Source of the DNA: Atopsyche davidsoni
Taxonomy: Eukaryota; Arthropoda; Insecta; Trichoptera; Hydrobiosidae
Length of the DNA stretch: 64,000 nucleotides
Direction: 5' to 3'
NCBI GenBank assembly: GCA_022113835.1
Contig: JAILWY010000011.1
Coordinates: forward strand, 4,712,001-4,776,000
The first letter of the stretch is position 1, and each line of letters starts with the position of its first letter. A program made the position numbers and the translations under genes. Of the stretch, positions 11,301 through 23,300 are shown one piece after another. A model generated the notes under the pieces. It saw nothing but the letters and a program-made list of their open reading frames with translations, had not been told where the DNA came from and did not search any database.

Positions 11301-14300
11301 TGACTTGCGTTATTCTTCTCATTCGTGAGCTAGCTTACAAATGTATAATTACTAAGTTTGATTAACAAATAATAAAATTTAAATTTAAATTAAGGTTTGA
11401 GTTAAGTTTCAATTGTATTCGATGGGATATTTGGCCCAAAATTTATGCCTTGATCGAGGATTTAAATTTGATTTACCAAAAAACTATTTACTGTGAGCAA
11501 AGGTGTGATTTGATATCAGGACCGGACTCGTGATAAATATTTATTTGTAAATCAAATATAATTGTTGGGCCAAATTGTCCCCCCTGGGCCAGCTGCCTCT
11601 TCGGGCTGTTATAGTTTATAATGATTATTGATTCATACAAAAATGATTTTTGATTTATACTTTTACTGTGCGGAATTCGAGCATGTGTGTGTGTGTATGT
11701 TTGTCTAATGTTATTTTCATTTTTTATTGTATTTTTTTATGTTTCTCATCACATCGAGCATCGATCACACTCACGAAAATGCATCGACATTTATTTATTT
11801 TTTTAATGTTTCCTGTTTTTTAGTCGTTGTGGTGTTTTACTGTTATTATTTAATATTTACCAAATCCCTACAAACCATTTTATTGTTTTACCCTTTGTAA
11901 AAGTATTAAGAAACCTAAATACGTACCCGATATTCATATTTAATTTATATGCATGCGCATGAAATATAAATAAATATATATTTATACATTTACTTTATTC
12001 ATATTTAAATTGAATATCGGCATATATTTAATGTGATTTAGCAATATTCATAAAATATAATCTAAAGTCATTTGAATAATTTTTTATAGTTAATTTATCG
12101 AAAATGTTATATTTGCTGTATAACATTAGTGTTTTGCATTTTGGCTGCTTTATCTTTTATAAAATTGAATTTTTTTTTTTAAATATTCATAAATTTACAA
12201 TTGCAAATTTAAAAATTAAAAGCATGGCAAATCGGAAAATATTAAAAGCCAACTTCATAAATTAGTTTGATATTATGTTGATCAATCGAACAAGTAATTA
12301 GACTTCTCAGAAATCAATCCTATTTTGCTATCTGTACGGTTTTACAGTGTAGAAAATTGGATTCATAGTTTCCAAGACTGTGTCCATTGTTGTAGTTAAC
12401 TCATCAATTTAATTGAAAACACCAATTCATATAATACTGTACCTAAAAATTAAAAAAAATAGGAGAGTAGTATTCAAAACTTTGTGTCTACTGTTGTAAG
12501 CCTCGGTGAACGCTAGACAATCGTAGTTTTTAATTTTAAAAATGTAATAATATACGTACACATAATTTGCTTGAAAAACTGTGAAGACATTTCTATAACA
12601 AACGGCGAGCTGTAAAATTATTTTCTTCCGCTTTTCTGTATCAAATTAAGAGTAAACTTTGACATTATCAAATTTTGCAAATTGCGTCACACAGCCCACA
12701 CACTTTGTGAACTCTCACGCCAATAAATGAACCATTAACTGAATTTACCAACAGCCTTTCCGTATATTTTTACATTACGTTTTATAAAATTATATTCAAA
12801 ATTAAAGCATCCATTTTTTACATTGTTTAAAAACATCTTTACTGGCAGGAAAAAATATTTTAACTACGCGTAACAATACTTTTATATTTATATATATATA
12901 TTTGTTAATGGTTTAATTTTCTATCGGATTTAATTTAATATTACATAGAATATTAGTGTATTTATGTATTTAATATTATATTTAAATATTTATAATAATA
13001 TTTTCAATATATTGACTGTGTTTCGGTGTGCACGCTGTAGCATGTTTAATTATTTTTTATGTGTTTAAATTATAATTTTGAATAGCCATAAAAAGTATTT
13101 TTTAAAGATCTACCGTCTTTGTGCGTATATTTACTCAAATAGTAACCAAATCTACTGTTTAGCCTATGAGATATTTGAAATATTATATTTACGACGGATT
13201 AAAATATAATACTAGAGACCTCAGCCGCTCTAAATATCCGTTAGAAGTCTAGTGTATCTATAGCAAGCCTTTTTTTGTCCCTCTCCCTTCTCTCATCCCT
13301 TTCACTCCCCAACTCTCATTTCACATTATACATCAATATGTTATCATACTACCCACCGATATCACCACTAACTTCAACTTATTTATTTTACCCATCTTTT
13401 TCAACGTTTCTTTTGTTTCAACTTCATCATAAAACTTATAACTATTGTACTTAATATATTATTATTTTTATATTACCGTTCTTCTCTATATCTTTATTAC
13501 TTTTACTATGTCCAAATTTTTCCTATTTATAAAACTCTTCCACACTATTTTACACACGCCAAACTGTACCGATCTCTCTATTCCGACATCGACTCTCAAA
13601 TCACACACCGACAGCGATATACCTCTACCAGTCGTACCTCCTCAGCCAATCTGGCGACCCGTCGCAAATGCCCAGTCAGCTTGCCCCCGAGCACCTGTAC
13701 GGGACCGGCATCCCCAACCTCGACCCCCAGAACATCATCCAAGACTCCCACATCACCCAGAACGCCTACGACCTCGACCACACGCAAAACGTCCCATCCC
13801 TTCGGGACTCACAGCGCCCCAAAAACGTGCAAGACCCGAGCACGTCCCAGCACTTCGATGCTCAATACTCGTACAACTCTAACGAACAACAGCTCCAGGA
13901 GCTGCAACACGACTTGGATCTTCAAAAAAGACAGATTCTTCACAATTCTCCGTTTAAGCACAAAAAGAGCATTTTCAAAACATTTGACAAAACAGAATCG
14001 TCCAATGCCACTGAACCGCAACACGGTTTTGACGTTCAGCAAAATACCGACGACCAGAGGTATAATCCACAAAATCCGTACGACTCTGAATATTCAGGGA
14101 GCGCCAGTAATATCCAACGTCCTCGCGATGCCAATTGTTCTCAATACCCTCATACTTCTCAAGAGTCGAGCGACCTTCACGATTTCCAACCGTATAGGTC
14201 AAATGACCCTCACTACCCTCATCAAGATCAGGGTGATCTCGATGAGCATCAGTACGCTCGTCAATTGAGCTCCGCTCCTCGAGACCCGAACTACCGGCAG

Positions 14301-17300
14301 TTCCCGCAGGATCTCCAGTACCCCAGCAGCTCGCAAAACCTGGACGACCTTCACGATTTTAAATATCCACACAGCTCCCAGTCTCAGAAAAATATGCAAT
14401 ACCGCCAGGAGAATCAATACCTCAACGCCCAAAGCCTGGACGATTCGCAGGATACTCACTATGAGCGTCAAGAGAACCAGCAATATGGAGTCAATTCACA
14501 AAATTCTGATAACCTTCAGTATCCTCAGAACTCTCAGCTGTCAAAAAGCCCTCAACATCTAAAAGACTCTCAATATACTCACAATTCCCCAAGTCAGAAC
14601 AACTTGAGTGAGGCCTTTGGAGCCCAGTACCCTAACAGTCCGCGCAGGTCGCGTAATTCTGACAACTCCCGTAACTCTCAACACCTCGAGCATCCCCACG
14701 AACTCCAGCAGGCTCGTTCCCAGCAGTCAAACGACCCTCGCAACCCCCAGCACCCTTACGGCTCTCAGCATTCGGATAATCTCCGCGATCACCAGCATTC
14801 TCAAGGTTCCCAGTATCTCGATAATTCCCGAGATCAGCAACACCTCGACAGCTCCCAACACGCTGATAGTTTCCGCGACCCCCGCCTTCACCCGTCTCCA
14901 TATCCCCACACCTCACAGCACCCCGACGACATCCGACACGCGCAGCATCCCTCCGGCTCCCCGCACCCGGACAACGCACACGGCCTTCAGAACCCAGACG
15001 ATCCCCACGAGCTCCAGCATCCGCCCGGCTCCCAGGATCCGGACGATCCCCCCGACTCCCAGAATCCCGACAATCCCCAGGATCCCTCTGACGCCCCGCG
15101 CCACCGAGGCCCCCCTGACCTGTTGCTCTCCGTGCTAGTGGCGGCGCCGCGGCAGCTGACGCTGGAGAGACAGCTCAACAAGAGCGTGCTCATCGGCTGG
15201 ACGGCCCCGGACGCGCACACGGCCGGGCCCGCGCACGTGGACTCGTACCACGTGTACGTGGACGGCGTGCTCAAGACCACCGTCAAGGCCACGGAGAGGA
15301 CGCGCGCGCTCGTCGAGGGAGTCGACTCCAACCGGGTGAGTCCCCGACCCCTGCCTCCTCTCACCGCCCCCTTTGAGATCCGCACCATGTCGTCTTTATC
15401 ATTTTTACTGCAATAGTCTAGTAATCATCAAAACACACTTACATTTTTTAAAAAATACAAAATTATCGCGGCTTCGTGTATATCCACCCGCCCACGTAAT
15501 AAATAAAATTTTCACTCAGCCGCTGGCTCGAACACGGCACAGCACAATTCAGATTGATGACCCCTGACTTTTCACGGCCCGGGCTCTCTCGGAGCGCTGA
15601 AATGACAGACATGTGTGGGCATTCTGTGGTAAACAAATCGATCCGCTGCCCACACATGCCACAAAGGCCACGCAGCCCTCGCCCCCTGACGTCACAGCCC
15701 CCGCCCTGCCACGCTCTGACATCCACGGGGAAGATACCCCATAAAACAGCATCTGAGACTTCATCAAAGTTAACGCAATCACTTCAATCACGCAGGCAAT
15801 CAAGACATACAGTATTTTTTTAATCTTAACCAGCATCATGCTAGAACTAGACTATTGGGTATTTTTTATTATTTTATTTTTTATCCGATGCATATATATA
15901 ATATTGATGATTGGTTTCAGCCACACCGGATATCCGTGCGGTCGGTGACGGTAAACCGGCGAGTGTCACGTGATGCAGCCTGCACGATGGTCATCGGCAG
16001 GGACACCTCCAGCCTGGGCCCCTCCTCCGTGAGGGCCAGCGGCGTCACCTGCAGCCAGGCCATCATATCCTGGCTGCCTGCCAACTCCAACCACCAGCAC
16101 GTCGTCTGCGTCAACAACGTGGAGGTCAGTCCACCGTCTCTGGAACATCACGCCTCCCAACTTTACCCAATTCGCATGCATACCGATTCGCTGAAAATGA
16201 AAACGATATAACTTGGTCCATTTCTTGTTATTTCTCCAACTGTTTAGGTTAGGTTAGGTTGTGTTTATAATCGTAGTGATTGGTATGCTAATAGAGGAAA
16301 TATTACATCCTGAACAAATCTGAAGTTTTAAATCCAGGGACAGAGCAAATCTGAAATGTTCATACTGCAATGCATTTGAACAACTGATTAGCGCACGGAA
16401 TACAAATTGATTTATGATTAATTATTATTTAATTTGCACTTTACAAAGGTACATTTATAACACTTACATATTTCTTTATAAAAAAAACTGTATAACTAGA
16501 AATAAAAATATTTAACATCAATTAAACAAAGTACTCTGCGGTCTGCTCCAAAGCTGTATGAGCTGTATTTACATAATTTATTGTTAAACGAGTCTAAAAA
16601 TCTAATATCTAATTAAATATTATAAAAGAGATGATGAGTATAGCTGAAAAGTACTTTTGGTTTAATTTTCAATTACTCATTGTATTGGTTTTATACGGAA
16701 TCCTTTTTTTTTTACATATGGAAAGCTTTTTGTGGGAATTTTCACTAACGTTCATATTTTTATTAAATAGATCTTGGAGTGTATAATATTTTAAATATGT
16801 AAAAAGAGTTTCTAATAAATTTGCAGTTATCGTATTTCCTCCGCCCCCTCATTCTTTCCACGGTACTTCTTACTTCTTGGTAAATAAAACAATTTATTTC
16901 TGAACAAAACTTGCATCCGCGGACTGCAGCAAGGTAGGAAATAATAATCTCAGGCAGTGCCTGGTTGATGGGGCAAACTTTAAAGTGGATATAACTTGAT
17001 GTAAATTTATTGCAGATGAACTTGCCCGCCGTATTTCTTCCACGAGGCCTCGGGAATAAAATGCAATTACTCGGTCGCTGAAGTCTGTGCATTAAATTCA
17101 TTCGCGTTGTTTGAAAACTTGCCCCGAGCGACAGCCCAAATGTACTTCCACTTAACCCACAATGGCATTAAAAATCATGCAGTATTTGAGTAATCGATCA
17201 ATCAATCAGATCTTTCGGTTGTAGGATTAATTTAATTACTTTAAAAAAATTATTTATCTTATACGAATTTCGGTGATGAAAAGTACACCATTTTTTCTCT

Positions 17301-20300
17301 CGTCCCCTAATGCAGTATATTATTAAAATAAATTTGCTACCAATTCACACTCTTCTGGGTAGCTATATGACTAGGAGTGATCGAATACGCACTTCAATCG
17401 TTTATTCAAGCTGAAATGTCGAAGATGCTGATTTTCTTCATCAATTGCCTCTCCTCAGAGGAGGCTGGCGACCATTTCACTGAGCGTATTCTCATTCTGA
17501 ACCACTGTAGAGGTTTAGATCTGATACTCCTTCTGCAGCAAGCTACAGAAACAATATCAGGAGCCCGTCTACCTCGACAAAGTACTTCTAAAGCACATCC
17601 CTCCACAATAATTCCAAGTCCACTACGCTCAGGGTACAGAATAGGGAGAGAGGGGATGCTGATATTTGAAGCAAAATTATTTGAAATTCTTAACGGCGTG
17701 CGGTTCATACAAGCAATTAAACATTGCTGAAATAAAAGCAAAATGAATTTTTTTAGTTAGGTCTTTAGTATAATGATAAAAGTACCTTTGTATTTTGTCT
17801 TCACTTTGAGTTTATTAAAAAAATCTGCATTACTAGTTTCGACCCAATACACTGGGTCATCATCAGATGCATAACTAAAATGATGACCCAGTGTATTGGG
17901 TCGAAACTAGTAATGCAAAAAAAAATAATAAACTCAAAGTGAAGATAAAATACAAAGGTACTTTTATCATTATAATACTGGATCTTCACGAATCAAATGC
18001 CTTGTCCCTCAACAAGATTAGCTCCTTAGTAATGGATTTTCACATCCTAACCTACGCCTGCCCCATCTGGGGATATATCCCACCAGAGAAGCTCAAGCCC
18101 CTCCAGGTGATACACAACAATATTCTCCGATGGGCATTAAATGCACCATGGTTCGTCCAGAACGCGCAACTCCGAAGAGACACCAAACTGAAGACGATAC
18201 ACGAGGTCATCATTGACCTCGCCCACTCCTTCCAAATCTCCACCCCCTTAGTCCCAAACCCATCTATCAGTTCCCTCCTCTACTCCAAAATCTCGAGGAC
18301 TGCCTCTACCAAAAACACCTCCCACCCACACACCACACCACATAACCCCACACAAGTGACACAAGTCACCGAGTGAGAGTGAAGGCGTTAAAGGGGCAAA
18401 TATATGTTCCTGTGCCGCCGAAAACGCCACAAACGAACGAAACGAAACAAATTGAATATGTAGGAACTTCCCGGTTTGTCTGAATGAAGTGCTCGGCTTG
18501 CAGGTCCGCACGGTGAAGCCCGGCGTGTACAGGCACACGATAACGGGGCTGGCGCCGAGCACGCAGTACCGCGTCACCGTCCGCGCCAAGCACCTGCGTG
18601 CCGGCCCGCCCCCGGGAGCCCCCGTGGAGGAGGCCCCCGGCGCCTACACCGACTTCCGCACCCTGCCCAAGGGGCTGCCCGACCCCCCCGTCGACATCAT
18701 GGTGAGCCCCCAGGACCTTATTCCACACACGATGGAGCTGGGAAACCGCCAGGTTATCTTCCAGCTCCAGCAGCGTCTCATCATATATGCTGAGTTCTCG
18801 AGTAACATATTACGTCTTCATGCTTCTTGTGAAGGGGTAAGTCGTGAAGACGTAGTCACGGTGGGAGAAAGAGACTCGCTTGCTGAACCTTCTCATTTTT
18901 TTCTTATGGATTTTCATGTCGCAGGCTGTTGGGTGTGCGCTTAAGCTTTTTTTTTTTTTTTGTGGTTGCATAAATTCACTTTATTCGGGTCCTCCTTGAA
19001 GGCACATATATAAAACATGGACAAAAAAACTCTGCTACATGTTCTCCAAGGACTTTCTTCTTATCTGCTGGTGGGGAGTTTCGCCTCCTCGGCATTCCTC
19101 CTGGTCTCGTTTTCTTGTGCTCGAACAGAAGACGCTGTTCTTTCTTGCCCGGTGTGCTCGCAGGAGACGTGCGGATGGGAGAAATAATCCGCACGTCTCA
19201 CGCTGTCCGCTCCGTGGTGCTCGCTTAAGCTTAAGCTGCCTGCAAACGTCGTAACCCAAGCTAGTCTTCAGTTGTGTGCAGGCAGCTCCACAGCTGATAA
19301 TCGATCGAAAGCGTGGGTGGAGGGCTCGTCTTAAGGCTTGTGTCGTTGGCTGGCAGGTGGAGGCGGGACCGCAGGATGGCACGCTGCTGGTGACGTGGCA
19401 GCCAGTGGGACGCCCCCCTGCAGCAGGCCCTGTGACTGGCTATGCGGTGTACGCAGACGGCAAGAAGGTCACCGACGTGGACTCCCCCACCGGCGACCAC
19501 GCGCTCATCGACATCAACAAGCTGCTCGGCCTCAACCCCAAGTGTGTCACGGTGAGTGCGTCTGCTGCCCGTCGTCTTCTTCCCTGTCAATCGACCTCGA
19601 CCTTTAATTTTTCGAAACGATAAGTATAGCATCCTACAGTTTTTTCCATAGTCCATGGAAAATCGAAAGAAAAACGAGATGACTGGCCAGTGGAATTAGT
19701 GAGACTAGCCCAAGATAAATATGTATTCTCTCCCTATGAGGAGAGGCACTCGAAGAATGCATGGTTTTTTTAATTATTTTTTTCTCTTGCGCTGACTAGA
19801 GACTGTGATCTAAGATGGTAATACATGGTCAAGGGAACAGTCGAATGTCATAATTGATAGCATTTTAATCAAAACTACACAAAAATTGTCTAGCTAGCTG
19901 AATATTATGATATATAAGTATCATCCCATACTAAGAGAAAAGCGCCGTGTTTTATTTGAAAATTGGTTACTAGATAGACTGCATGATGGCCACCGATTTC
20001 CATTTATATAAACTAAACGATTTAACCAAGCATACGAGTTGAATTTACATAAACAATAAAATCTATTCAGCAAATTTTAAGCTATTGGTTTAAGATTGCT
20101 GAAATAATCAAACAATTATTTATTTATTTTTGCACTTAGGCTGTACATCGTGTTAAGGGCAACTGTGAAAACTTTGGTAATTTTATTTTTTACGCTAATA
20201 AAACGTCTCGGTATGTTCATGTCTAAATATAGTCGCAAGCTTAATTATATTTTAATAATATTATCATAACCGGAGATACGGAATGCGTTAGTTATTAGAT

Positions 20301-23300
20301 CTGTTTTATTGGGTTAGTTGTTCGTCTTTCCTTTTGCTCGCATAAGGGAGTTCCTGAATCCATCCCCTGCACGCCTGGAAATGCAATTAACGCGACACAA
20401 GCATATCTCACATCTCGAGAATTGCATATTATCTTAGGCGGAATATGCTAAAGTAACAACCGGGGAATAATTCGTATATATCTCAGATAATGTATCAACA
20501 CTCGAGGAGATAAAACCGCCATATTTGCCCGCAAATCTGTAATAATAATAACCATCATCGTTGTGGTTATTATAATATGGACTGCTTCGCGTCGTAATGA
20601 TTAGTATAATTACTTACTGGCCATGGAACTATGAGTGCGAATATAAATAAAACGCGTTTTAAAGTATTCATTTTAATTTATTTAATTTCACTTAAACCTC
20701 ACCTAGAAAACCACGGGTTATGCTCCCTTATGAATTGAATATTGTCAATATATCATGTTATATTAAAAATGACATTTTTACTTGTAAAATTAAACATCTA
20801 TATATTATTATAAAACTGCGTTAAAATATATACAATTTATTTATTTTTTTCTATCAAATTGATCAATCATGGAAAGTCATAAATCAAATGATAATATACT
20901 TTGTACTATATATGCAAAGCTTTCGCGATGAATGCGTCAATTTTTATAGTGATTTTATGTTTCCACGTGGGTTTTCAGCTGTAATAACTCGAAAAAGTGT
21001 AATGTTTGAACAAATAGCTACAGCCGGAAGTGGCGAGTTAAGGGTGAGTTCCGTTAAACGAGGCGTTGGACGCCTGCCAGGAAGTCCCGGTCCCGGAAAC
21101 GTACGAAATTATGCCAAGTCGGGGAACATCTGGGATCTTCCACCGGGAATCATTAAATTATGATACATGGCCGGTAATTATTTAACTTGCAGCTTTTAAA
21201 TGGCTACTTTGCATTGCATTAATTGCGGGCTGTATTTCAAGTGTTTAAGACCCGATCGCTTTTCACAACACTTATGAGTTTTTTTCGATTAAATTTCACG
21301 TTGGGCTTGGAATAATAACGGTTTTTATTGCTATCGATTAGCACTCCGTGTTGTACTTTTCTTTTTATTGGAAATCCCTTGCGTATGGCTTATTTATAAA
21401 CCGCTAAAATTCCAGACAGCTGATTATTAAAAATGAATTTAGTAGATCTTATGTGACATGTATTTTACATACCAATTCTACATCTAATGATACAAAATTC
21501 ACGAATGTGTCGTTTCTCCATTTTGAATCCACTGTGCATATATTTTTAAACAAAGTCAGGGACTGCGAGACCAGAACCTCAAGTTGCTTCTGCTCGGACA
21601 GATGGTGGATGGACTCCAGCAGACTTTGGAGAACTTGGAGAGCTTTATGGATTGGCATGACTTTATATTATGAAATCGGTTCACATGTAAAACAACGGCA
21701 AAAACCCAAGGGAGTATCGCAGCTATCACGACCCGGTGCTCTATCCAGTTATACTACTTTTTCTCCAAGTGCCTCTCTTCAAAAGAGGTTGGTGACCATT
21801 TTACTGAACATATGTTTGTTCTAACCAACGAACTATTTTTTCATAGTTTTTAGACCCGTTACTCAAGTTTGACCTGCAACATGTCTACTGAAAATCAAAT
21901 GTAATTTTCCTCACGAAGCCACAGTTTGATCGATTGCGATTTATGCACTTAAATTTCACAGAAATGCATTCAAAGTTATGAATTTATTTTCATATTTGTA
22001 ACACGAAATGGCTCTTATAAAGTAATATGAAAATAAAGCGAAACAGCCGGGTAGCCTGAGTTCTCTCAAACTTTCGCCCAGACCCGCGCAGGGTTGCTGA
22101 ATTTATAAAATAATAGTTTTAATTGGAGATAAAAAATCTAAATAATTAAGTGAGATGACAGTAGTTATTTGGAAAATGGCTCAGAATAGGTTTTGTGCTG
22201 TTGGTCGGCCAACAACTGACTACTTCATTACAAAATTAAACTCAGTATTCATATATATTCGGAAAAGTACAATGGGATAAAATTATAATGTGTAAATTTC
22301 CAATGTGTTGTGCTTCCAAGAGAAATCAAGTAATATATTACTACAAAATATTTTATCCTCTTTAGGTTTGAAAGTATTAATAAACTTATGTTTTTTACCC
22401 ACAATCGAACCCAAGTCGGTATACTGTATAAAAAAAAACTTCAACTTGTAGAGGCTCTTTTGTAGAAAATTTAATATTTGTTTAGCTGTTGATGGTACTA
22501 ATTTTTGAATAAGTAATAAAACGTTAATTTTAGCTACCCCCAAAGTTTTTGTGGTAAAACCACACGTATTGTTAAAGTTGTTATTAATTCTCGGGCTATT
22601 CGGGTTGGACTGCCGGCGGCGGCGCATACAGATGCAGCGCAGCCTCCACTCTCCTTCCCCTGGCTCCATCCACCCCTCCACTTCTCCATCCCTCCACCCC
22701 TCCATCTCTCCACCATTCCACCCCTCCACCTGACGCTCCACGCTCGCCCCTCGCCTGTGCCAGAATAAGTAGAAAACTTCTGGCTTCTCGGCATTCGATA
22801 CGGCCCGTAATTTGTTGCGACACCCTGCACAGTATTCGCTGCAATAACCTACGGCACAACTCTACTTCCGCTTCCGACCGCCCTCCGGATTCTGGTTTCA
22901 GATTAAAACTCAAAACAAACCAAAAACAACTTCTCACTAATAATATTTCGTTAAAAAAAAAAAAAACACTTTACATGCTAAGCAATGAGGGAATCAGTGA
23001 ATCGGTGACTTTGAAAAAACAAGCATCAACTTTACGTGATCTCGTACTTACGCTTATCTGCTACTCGTGTCCTTGCTTTGAGATCCGTCTCTTGCTTAGC
23101 ATTTACTCAGAGTATACTTACCCCATATAAACTCAAAATCTAAATATACACTAACGCTCGATATAGCCTGTGACACGACTAACAACCGAATCGTAACCAT
23201 CCAATAGCGTCCTTATACAAAATAAACGATTAGTTGCAGGTTATGTCGCTGCGTGTTTAGTCTACTCGATCAAATTCAACGTGGTAAACCTAAATCAGTC

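Noticed and set aside
13809..15104. Several reverse-strand open frames across the giant RIM-BP exon
   Set aside because: They are antisense shadows of the biased codon composition of the Q/H/D-rich exon.
22283..22937. Minus-strand frames with GGEMEGWRDGEVEGW-like protein
   Set aside because: They translate a CCCTCCA-type low-complexity tract; no family resemblance or splice context.
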